Virus record (IMG/VR): IMGVR_UViG_3300020445_001256
Span: 1 to 64,000 of that record
From: a virus
Length of the DNA: 64,000 nucleotides
Strand: one strand, 5' to 3'
Part shown: positions 49,001-61,000 of the stretch, one piece after another
How the letters are laid out: each line of letters begins with the position of its first letter
Position numbering within the stretch: position 1 is the stretch's first letter
The notes under the pieces: generated by a model
What the model saw: only the letters and a program-made list of their open reading frames with translations
Databases searched by the model: none
What the model was told of the DNA's origin: nothing
Translations under genes and position numbers: made by a program

Positions 49001-52000
49001 AGGTAACCATCTATGGTGCTAACCCAATCCTTTATAATGGAACATTTCTTGTAACATCTAGAGATAGTGATACTGTTTTCCAATATGCATTACCTCAACC
49101 TGCTACTGTTATCCCACAGGGTAATATTCTGGTATCTATTGACCTTAACAAAGGTAAATCTACTAGTACTGCAATAAACAATGCTATTAGTCCTTATACG
49201 ACTAACGTTCAGAACTCATTCTTTAACGACAATTACGTTTATCTTGCTTCTACTGGTATTCCAAACTATAATATTGGACCTTTCCCAGGATCAGCACTTC
49301 TTCCTGGTAACCAAAGAAAATTAACAAGATTCCCTAAAATACCTACTACAATTTCTACAAAGGACTTAATTGGTGCTGGTCCAATTGGAACTTGGGTAAA
49401 TGGTGTTTCTGTATGGTCTTATAAGTCAAGTTTAACTAAGACATTTGGTGCTATAACAAGTATTGGCATTACAAATGCTGGTTCAGGTTATGATGCTGCT
49501 TCTCCTCCTGCTATTACAATTTCTGGTGGTGGAGGTTCTGGTGCTACTGCTTCCGTAGTTGTTGACGGTGCTATCAGTGAAGTTACTGTAACTACTGGTG
49601 GATCTGATTATACATCCTCACCATTGGTCTCTATAGTCGGTGGAGGAGGGTCTGGAGCTGCTGCAACCGCTATTATTACTAAAGGTGTTGTTTCACGTAT
49701 TCTAATCAATTCTGGTGGAACTGGATATACTTCACAACCTCAAATTACTATTGTAGGTGGAGGTGGTTCTGGTGCTGCTGCTACCGCATCTGTTAGAGGT
49801 CCGATTAAAACTATTAACGTTGCTTCTGGTGGTTCCGCATACACATCTAAACCTAGTGTTACTTTAAGTTCTGGTTCTGGTGCTGTTGCACAAGCAATTG
49901 TACAGAATGGACGTATTATATCAATTGCTATTATATCTGCTGGATCTGGATATACTACTGCTCCTGAAATTACTATTCAAGGTGATGGTTTTGGTGCAGT
50001 TGCTAGAGCAACTATTGACGTTGATGGAGAAAATGCTGGTAGAGTTACTAATATTGAGATTATTAACCGAGGTATTGGATATCTTCAAGGAACTACTATT
50101 ATTAATCTAGATTCAGTTGGATCTTCTGCATTATTCAGTGCAAATGTATTTGAGTGGACTTATAACTTACAATCAACCGCAACTTTAGACTCTGCAAAGG
50201 GTGGTGTATTTGAAGGATATAATAATCAGTATGGTGGTGAATATGCCCACCTTTCTAACCCACAAACACTAAGATATATCTTAGGTGATAACCTTTATGA
50301 GTCAAACACTGGTACAATCCTAGAAAAAGAGGATTCTGTTGTTCACTCACCTATTATTGGTTGGGCATTTGATGGTAACCCAATTTATGGTCCTTATGGA
50401 TATTCTGATCCAACTGACCAAGGTTCTGTAATAACTAGATTGAGTACTTCATACAGGGTTAAACCTGCTCTTATATATGATGCTGCAACTAATCCATACC
50501 CAGTTAGAACTGATGGACCTTTACTTACGGATACAGATAGTAATGGAACTCTATTGTATCCATATGGTTCTTTCGTTGAAGACTACGAATATGTTTTTGG
50601 ACTAGGGGATCTAGACCAATATAATGGTCGTTTTTGTAAAACACCTGATTATCCAACTGGTAGATATTGCTATTTTGTTACTATTGACAATACTACTGCT
50701 GGTAATCCTGAATTCCCATATGTTTTAGGACCAAGTTTCAACTCTGTTGTAGATAAGTGGAATTTAAGCACTTCTGCTGTTCAGCAGAACATTCCTACTG
50801 GTGTTGTCCGTTATAGAGACCCATATGAGAATGTTGACATTGATGTATCAAGAGCACCTAATGTTTCTACAAATGCTCTTACAACTGAATCTGGAGATAT
50901 AATCTTATTTGAAGTAGAAGATGAAGATAGAAGTGGTGTAATAGATCAGATAGAAACTGATGATCCAGATCAAATGTTTGAAGAATCACCTTTACAGTTA
51001 TTTGATTACTTCCCTAAAGTAACATTTGACTCTAAAGTTGATATTGAAGTAGAAACTATCACTAAATTTGAAGATGCTTCTGTAAATGGATTTACTATTG
51101 AAAACCCAGGTATTAACTATCAGGTTAATGACCGTTTAGAATTTGATAATACTGGTACTGATGGTACTGGTGTTTCTGCTCGTGTTTCTAGAATTAAGGG
51201 TGAAGCAGTTGAAAGTTATAGTTTTGAAAACATTAGTGGAGAGAATTTTGGTGTTTTAAAGACTACAGAACCTCATAACCTAGTAATTGGTGATAGTGTC
51301 TTTGTGACATATAATCCAATAATGAATAATACGAACAAGACCTTTACTGTTCGTCAATTCAAAGGTATTGAAGAAATTGTTATTAATCAGACTGGTTCTG
51401 GTTATAATTCTGATATTCCTCCAACAATTACTATTGATAGTGCTACTGGAAGTGGTGGAGAATTACAAGCAGTTGTAACTTCTGTTGGAGCAATCGAGAC
51501 TGTTAATATTATTAATTCAGGTTCTGGATACACAACTAATCCTCGTGTTATTCTTTCACATCCACAGGTGTTTAAGAAAGCAGATTACTATGTTTCTAAG
51601 ATTGATAATAACAACTATGTTAAAGTAAATGACGTTGTTATTAATGAAAATAAAGAAATCTTTATTTGTGGTAAAACAAAGGATACTAATGGTAACGAAA
51701 TTGGTTTTGTTTCTAAATTATCTGCAACTGGTGTTAAAGAATGGGAGAAAAATTTAGAACTTACTGGTGGTGGACAATATTGTGAATTCCAAAAACTTTA
51801 TGTTGATGGAAATGATGTTTGGGTTGTTGGTAACAATAGACCAAATAGTAATCTTTTAGATTCATATAACCCAGATATTATTCTAGCCAAGTACACTCAA
51901 GCATCAAATGGTCTTAGTGCAACACTAGGATTCCAGAAAGGATATGCTGGTATTTCTGGTTCTACTCGTTCTGATAGTGTAACTGCAATTACTAAACTTT

Positions 52001-55000
52001 CTGATACTAGATTTGTTATAGGTGGTTATACAAATACAAACTCAACTAATCCTTTTGATGCATATATTGCTCTTATTGATACAACAGGTAATTTTGCACT
52101 TAAGAGAAAGGTTGCAGGTACTACTACTTCAGAAAAAATTACTGGATTAGTTGTTAATGCTGGTAATGTTTATTTCTCTGTAGAGAGTGCTGCAAGTCCT
52201 AATGCTACTGCTATTGATCTTGGATTAGGTAAAGCAACAATTGGTACTAGTGCAATTACTATTGATTATGTTAAAACATATTCAAATACTTCATATTCAT
52301 TCTTAGATTCTAGTATTTGTATTGATGAATTTAATGAAATTTATTTAACTGCAACTTGCAGACTTAAGGCAAATAATACAACAAAGAATAGTTTCTGGGT
52401 TGGTAAAACAGATATTGATGGTAATCTTATTTGGAACTATAGGTATCAGATACCTAATGAAAGTGGCACAGAATATGCAATTCAAGCAGTAAGTAAGACT
52501 GCAATTGATGTTTTTGGTGATCTTAACGTTGGTGTTACTTTAACAAGTGGAATTAACGGTCTTAAGACTGCAAGATCCTTTAAGATTGGTTATAGTGGTA
52601 ATCTTAAGGAACATTCATCTAATCTCTTCAATCTTAATAATGTTGAAGGTGTTACTATTAATTCGTTAGATGTTGATAATTCTGGTGATGTTCATCTATA
52701 TGGTCAATCTTCTTGGAATAGAAATGAATTCTTATTACCATTCACAGGTGGAGCAACAACAGATACAACTGGTCATTATACTCCAACTATAGTAACTACA
52801 GGAGGTTCATTAAGTTATGAAAATACTGTCCAAGGTGGATATGCAAAAATACTCGGATCTCAACTTGCAAGTCCAACTGTCTGGGAAAATGCTTACATTA
52901 AGTTCCCAGCTGCGGATCTTGGGACTAAACTTGCTGACGATTGGACTATAGAATTCTTCCTTTATAGGGATAGTTCAAATAGTAATGTATTCAGTCAAAA
53001 TGAAGAAACTCTAATTTCTATTGGTGATGCAACAGTCACAACTGGTGGTCTTTGGTTATACTTTGAAATTAGTACTGGTAAGATTGGATTAGCAGTTACT
53101 AATAATACTACTGCTTTAAATGCTGGAAGTGCTCAACTTAGCACAGCAACCACAATATATGCTACTAATACTTGGCAAACTATTGGATTAAAGAAAGAAG
53201 GAAATATATTTACTGTTTATAGTAATGGTATTCAAGTAATTCAATCTACAGTTCCTGATACTTCATTAGGTAGTAAAGATTTAGTTATTGGTAATATTTC
53301 TGGTAGAAGTGGAACTCTTAATAACTGGCGTTCAAATGAACAGGGTCAATACCATGTTGATAACTTACGTTTGAGAAACAGAGCAGTTACACCAACTGTT
53401 CCTAGTGATATTGGTGTTTTACCTCTTGCTGGAGCATTTTCAATTGGATATAATTGGGAAGATGATGCTTGGTTTACTACTAACTTAAACAAGTTTGATT
53501 ATATTGATTACACTGGTATTGGTATTAAAGTTGATAAGAATGCTGATGCTGCAAGAGTTGGTACTTATACAGAAAGAACTAATACTAAGTTAGGATTTAT
53601 TAGAGCAGATGAAATAGGAACTACTATTACTCCTACATCACTTACTGTTGTAACAACAGGATTTGCATTAGCTGATGCTGGATTCCAAGGTTTAGACTTT
53701 GATGATGCCACTATAACAATGGCTCAAGATACTGAGACTATGACCTATACTCAGGACGTATGGAGTTCTAGAACTGCTACTGTTCCTTCACCAGGTTCTC
53801 AGAAGTTATCTGTATCTGCTGTAGTTAAAGACAAATACTATTTCAAAGTAACTAATACTATAAAAATTGATAATGTTCAAGAACTTACTCTAAATCAGGC
53901 GTTTAATTTTACTACAGGAACAAAATTAAGACTTAATAATAATGCAGGAACCTTTGTTAATAGTGGATACATTATCAGACAGGATACTACTAATAATAAA
54001 ATATATCTTGCAATTAATAATAATGCTTGGTCTAATGATCTAAACACAGGTAACTTAGTTACAGAACAGTTTAGTGAGCAAAGCACTTATGGTATTGTTG
54101 GACCTATTCCTGCTGATGTTAATGAAATTGTAGGATATACATTTGCTCAGGTTAACAATACAACTCCTGGAACATTTGATATTGATCTTGATGATTATAA
54201 TTTAAGTGGTACTGGTTATAATGCAGGTGGTGGACAAGACCTTGATAGTTATGCTAAGTTTAAACCTTATTCTGATAATGATTATTCAGTAAGAATTGAT
54301 GAAGTTACTACTGGATCACCATATATCGTTGGTTCTGTTATTAATATTACCGATAGTAATATTTCATATAATGCTGCTTATTCTACTGCACAAATTACTG
54401 GTTTAACTGCAGTTACCAAAATTACATTAGTTGCAAATCTAACTAAGATTCTTCAAGTTAGTGCAGTATCTAATAGTGATGAAGTTTATGTAATTACTGG
54501 AACAAGTCATTACCTTTCTGCAGGTGAGATGATTTATGTTGATGGTAACCCAACAGAGAACAGTCTTGACGAGTATGATGGTGCATTTGCTGTTAATTCT
54601 GTTGTAAGTCCATTAGAATTTACATATAAACTAAAACAGGTAGCAACTACTTCTCCTGCTACATCAGCAGGTAGCGTTAACATATTTGTTAAATCTCCTG
54701 TATTGAAGATGTATTATGGTCACCAGTACATCTTTGACATGAGTCATAGTTCATTACTTGGTGGTAACTTATCATTCTCTAAAGATAACCTATACAAACT
54801 TGAATATTCATTCAACTCAATTGAAAGAACTGGAACTCCTGGTGTAAGTGGAGAAGGTGTTCCTACACCTATAGTTAAGTTAAAAGTTGATGATAATATT
54901 TTAACTAACATATCATACTACTTTGATCCTTCAAGAATTGGAGCAGATTCTCCAATTAATCCTTCTAGTTACCTAGATGTTACTAATTCTCCATATAAGG

Positions 55001-58000
55001 GAACATTCTCAATTAGTTCTGTTGCTGGTGCAACAATTACTCGTGGTGCTGATACATTCAAATTCCCTCTATTAGATGAACCAGAAGGTGATGCTGAAGT
55101 ATCTCAGACAACTTATAGTACAAGTTCTGTTAAAGCAGTTGGATCTATATCTGATGTTCGTATTGTCAACTCTGGTGGATTCTACACTAGACTACCAATT
55201 GTAAGTAGTATTACTTCTACAAGACAGATTGAAAGAGTTGCTATTGAGGATCCAGGTACTGAATATGCTAATGGTGTTTATAACGCTGTTCCTATTGCTG
55301 GTAATGGTGAAGGTGGATTAGTTGAAATTACTGTTGCTGATGGATTAGACAGTGAAGGTGTAACTATTCCAGGTCAAATTCAAGCAGTTACAGTTACTTC
55401 TCCAGGTAAAAATTATACTACTGCATCAATTGATATTGAAGCAATACCTGGTATTCTTGGAGCAGGATTAACTGGTTCTGGTGCTAAATTAACTGTTGTT
55501 ATTCCAAATGCAGGTACTCAGGCATCTATCTTTACTAAGGCAGATAAAGTTGGTAAGATTAAGAAACTTAAGAATAATAACTTTGGTTATGATTATCCTC
55601 ATGACTATACACTACGCCCTGAGATTTCGTTCCCAATAAACGCACAGCTTACTTCTACAAGTATTCTTTCTAGTATTACTGTTACAAATCCAGGTTCTGG
55701 ATATTCACAAGCACCTGCTGTTGTAATTACAGGTGGTGGTGGATCTGGTGCAACTGCAGAATCATCTATTAAGAATGGTAGATTAGACATAATCATTGTT
55801 AAGGATCCAGGTGCTGGATATTCTTCTACACCAACTGTTTCACTTAAGTCTTCATTCAACTATGTTGTTAACCTTGACTTAGGTCTTTTACAGTTTGCTT
55901 TCCCACATGGTATTACAAATGGTGCTGCTGTAACTTTAAACGTAGTTGATACAGGAGATGGTGCTGATTTCCCACTTGCTGCTGGTGCTGTTGGTCGTCT
56001 TAATGGAACTACTACTTATTATGCAATTTCTGGTGCTGCAAATTCACTAGAAAATGACCAATTAAAACTTGCTCTTACTGCAGCAAATGCTGAATTAGGT
56101 GACGCTCTTTCCTTTGTTAACGCTGGTGAAGGTCGTCAACAAGTATTAACTGAATCATTTGGTGGTTCTGCTACTGCAAACGTTATCACTTCTACTTTCT
56201 TAGAAGGAGAACTTGTTTATCAAGGTGATTCATTAGATACTGCAACTGCTACTGGATACGTTTCTACTAACCAAGGTTGGCAGATTGGACCTAGAATTCT
56301 TAAGATTGTTGATTATACTGGAACTTTCGCAGAGACACAAAAGGTTACTGGTGTTATTTCTAAGTCTTCAGGTACTATTAGTGATTTAAATATTGCTCGT
56401 GGTGTTCTTGAAATTGGTTCTATCACTAAAACTACTGGTCAATTCATTGATGATGTTGGTAAACCATCTGAGATTATTCAGAAGATCCAAGACTCTTACT
56501 ATTATCAGGACTTCTCTTATGCTATTAAGTCTGCTGTTTCTATTAGTGAGTGGAAAGAGATTCTTATTAAGAACGTTCACCCTGCATCATTTAAGGTATT
56601 TGGTGAGTTAAATCTATCTGATTATGGATTTATTCCAAATAAAGATACAGATTTCCAACTTACTAAGTCTGTTGAACTTGCAAGAGAAGCGATTGTTCCA
56701 AATATTCAAAGTTTTGCTCTTGTAGAACCAATTTACTCAGAATTTAATAATACAGAGGTTTTATTCCGTCAGAAGAGATTGACATCTTCTGAGAACATTT
56801 TGACTTCTGTTGTACAGAGAATTGATGATATTTCTGGTCAATTTGATGGTGAGAAGATTGCATTCCCTCTAACAGTTGATGGCAACACCGTTGTTGCTAA
56901 CGCTAATCAGTTAATGATTGTTTTGAATGGTATTGTTCAGAACCCTGGAACTGCATTTGAGATTCAAGGTGATTCTATCGTCTTTAGTGAACCACCACAA
57001 CCACCTGCAAGTGTTAAGTATGTTAATATTAAAATATCACAGATTGCAATTGTAAGTAATACATTTACTAACCAAAGTGGTATTTTCCCAAGTCCAGGTA
57101 ATGTTTTAACTGGAACAAACTCTGGTGCTAAATTGACTGTAACTTCTGTTGTTGGTGATACTATATTTGGTTTCATTACAGAAGGAACATTTATTGCTGC
57201 AGAAAACGTAACTGTTAGTGCAACTGGATTTAGTGCTAACTTAGATGTTCAAAGTAATGTTTCTAATATTGGATTATTCCAGTATGGAGAACAAGTTAAG
57301 AACTTAACTAATGATACTGCTAAAGTAGAACAGATTAACCTACAAAGAGGTTTGGAAAATGCATTAGCACAATTACGTTATACAGTTGGTCCTTCTACAA
57401 CTTCAATAGAAGTAGTTCCTGATGGATCAACTACAGATGGTCCTGTTCCTGCTGGAACATTTACAACCAGTACAAGTTATCAACTTGGATCTGAAGTTGT
57501 TACTGTTACTAATATTGTTGATGGAAATGATTCAACAACTCTAACAGTTAGCAGAGGACAAAATGGAACAGTTGCTGTTTCACATCAAGAAGATTTCCCA
57601 ATTTACGGAACTGTTATTGCAGTAACAGATGAACTTACTTTAAGTAAGACTGCTGGAACATATAAGTCTACTCCAGGTCTATTTGATATTCAATTAAATG
57701 ATGTTATTATTGGTGCTAAATCTGGTGTTGTTGCTCGTGTTACTCAAACAAGTGCATATCAAGATCCTACAACTCAAGAATTTATAAGTCAGGTTAATAT
57801 TTCTGAAGGATCATCATTCTTTGGTCTATTGATGAATAGAATTTCATCTACATCATATCCAAATATTGTTCTTGATGATATTTCTAAATCACAAGTTAGT
57901 GTTGTTCAGTATACTGATAATACTACTGCTTTCAACTCACAGTTCCCTGCTAATGAACAACTTAATAATATCGTAGTTCCTTATGATAATCTAGTTGGTG

Positions 58001-61000
58001 GACCTATTCAAGAGAATGAAACTATTAGAAATTACAAACTTAAGTATGGTGGAAATACTGGTGAATTTATTGCTGGAGAAGGTGCGAGAGCAAGAAAACT
58101 TTCTTACATCAATCCTAAAGGTGATGGATTCTTTGCTAAAGGTCAAGTACTTAGAACTCAAGATACTAAAGCAGAAGTTCTTGGATTTAATCAGGCAGAT
58201 CAGGTAATCTATCTTGGTAAAGTTGGTAGAACAAAGGCAAATGGTCAAGACTACCATATCCCATCATTCTCCAATAGTGCTCAACTGGATACCACAGTCA
58301 AATACTATGGAACTGCTTCATTACAATTAGCAGCAGCAACTAACGATTATGTCACTATTCCTTCTTCAAGTGAATTTGCTTTTGGAACAGGTGCATTTAC
58401 TATAGATCTAATGTTGCGTCCTGCTGCATCTTCTATAAGTGGAACTGCTACTATACTTGATATGAGAGCATCTGCTGCGAATGAAGTTGCTGGTAGACTA
58501 TACTTACAAGCAGGTCAAGTTCGTTGGAACGTTAATAATGCTGATATAGTTACTTCTGGTGCTACAGCTCTTACTGCAGATACTTGGGTTTATGTTTCCA
58601 TTATGAAGTCTGGTACAACAACTAAGATTTTATTAAATGGAGTTGAAGCAGGTACAGCAACAGATAACACAACATATGTTGCAAAACCAATTAGATTAGG
58701 TTCTGATTATGCTGGTGCTAATAGTTTAACTGGATTCATTGATGAATTAAGAGTATCTAATACTAACCGTCATCAAACAATTCCATTTACTCCTCAGAAT
58801 GGTATTTGGCAGGGTGATGCTAATACTAAGTTATTATTACACTTTGATGGTGCTGATGCTCAGACATGGACTGAAGATTGGTCTGGTGCAGAAGGATTTA
58901 CTGCTGGTGAAGACTTTAATAATGATGCTATAATAGCTTCAACTCGTTCTTCTAATGCTACTCCTGGAGGATTTACTGGTAATACTCAAAGATATTATGA
59001 TGCTGCTGATTTAATTCTTCTTAATAAGGAATTCCTTGCTCAAGAAGTTGTTTATATTCTTAAAGAAAGACATCCTCATCACACTGTTAAGGGTAGTGAA
59101 GTTGATTGTGAAGATGATGTTCGTGATGTATTAGATGCTATTATTTCTGACCTTCGTAATGGAACAAATAATAAGATCTGGGATGCATCTTCATACTATG
59201 TTGATAGAACATCATCTCCAATCGTATTGAAGTTTGTTTCTAATGAAGTTGATGAAGTAGTTTACACTTATGACAAACTTGAGGAAATGCTCAAGTATAT
59301 TGTTAATAATACTCTTTGGGATGTTCAAGGTGATCATGGTTTAGTACAGAAGACTGATTCTACTATTACAGAAGCTAGTGGTTTAACCACACAAACCTTC
59401 CAGCCTACTGCTGCTGCATATGATGCAGAAAGTGGTTATATGGTATTGACTGCTTCTGGACATGGTATGAGAGCAGAAAGAGGAATTACTGCAACTGGTG
59501 CTAGTTATACTGCAACAACAGGTGTTTTACAATTAACCGTTGCTACTACCACATTTAGTGTATCTACTGCAACTTATGACCATACAACTGGTGTTATGGT
59601 CATAACAATTGGTTCTCATAGTTTGACAACCAATGATAATATTAGAATTGCCACTGGTGGAATTACATTTAGTTGTAACAACGGTGGAGTTAGTACTGGT
59701 GCATATCCTCGTGCAAATGGTGCTAATACAGAGAGTGGTGCTGACTATGCATACGATAGATGGCTTCCAATCCTTGCTGTAGGTGCAACAACTATTACTG
59801 TTAATGTTAATGGTGGTAAGGGTGCTATTAGTCATGCCTTTGCACACACATATTCAACTTCTTCTGCAGGATGTATTACTGCTGGTCATGGTCTTAATGA
59901 GGGAGATAGAATCAAGTTTGATCCTAATTCTCTTGTAATGAATTGCACCTCTGATGGTAATACAGTTAATCAGAGTTATCCAAGACCTGATGATCCTGCT
60001 GCTCAAGGTTGGTTAGAAGTTATAGAAAATACTAGTACTACATTTGATGTAAACGTTGGTAAATCACCTACTGTAAATTATACAGCAAGTGCTGGAACTT
60101 ATGATGCTGATACTGGTTTCTTAACCATGAATATTGGTCAGCATAACCTAAGAACTAGTAGAAAGTATACTGCAACTAATGCTGATTACACTGCATCTTC
60201 AGGTGCAATGAAGATCACTATTGGTGATAATATTGATGTTCATGATGCAAGTTATGTTGCTAAGAATGGTTTATTAAAATTAAATATTGGTCATCACAAC
60301 TTCAAACAAGGTAGTTTAGTTAAGATTGCTCCTAACTCACTATTCTTTACATGTAGTATGGATGATCATCAATCAGTTCATGCATATCCAAGATCATCTG
60401 ATCCTGTTTACAATGATGATATTGAAGTTATTGATATAACTGATGATACTATTACTGTTGATGTGGGAACATCTCCAGAAGTTTCATATACACCTACTGG
60501 TGCAACTTATAACACCTCTACAGGTGACATGGTTCTTACCATTGGTGCTCATAGTTTAGCTGCTGGAACTAGTATAAGACTTTTAGATGAATCTATAGCA
60601 TTCAGTTGTAGTTTTGGTAGTGGTGGTACTAGTTCATATCCTCGTCCTACAGTAGACACTAAGAATGTTCAAACAGCATCTTATAATCCTCAAAGTGGTA
60701 TATTATCCGTAACAACCACTGCTGCACATAACTTAACTGGTCCTACTGCTAAGAATGTTACTGATGCTACTTACAATGCATCTACAGGTATTTTACAATT
60801 AGAATCTGCTGGTCATGGATTTAGTCTTGGTGATAAGATAAGAATTAAAGATGATGCTTTAGTGTTTACTTGCACTAAAGATGGAAATGCAACAAACCAT
60901 ACATATCCAAGATCAACTGATCCTGTAAGTGGTCAATGGTTGACTATTGTTGCTAAAGCAACTGATACGATTGATCTTCAAGTTGGTGCTTCTAAGATTG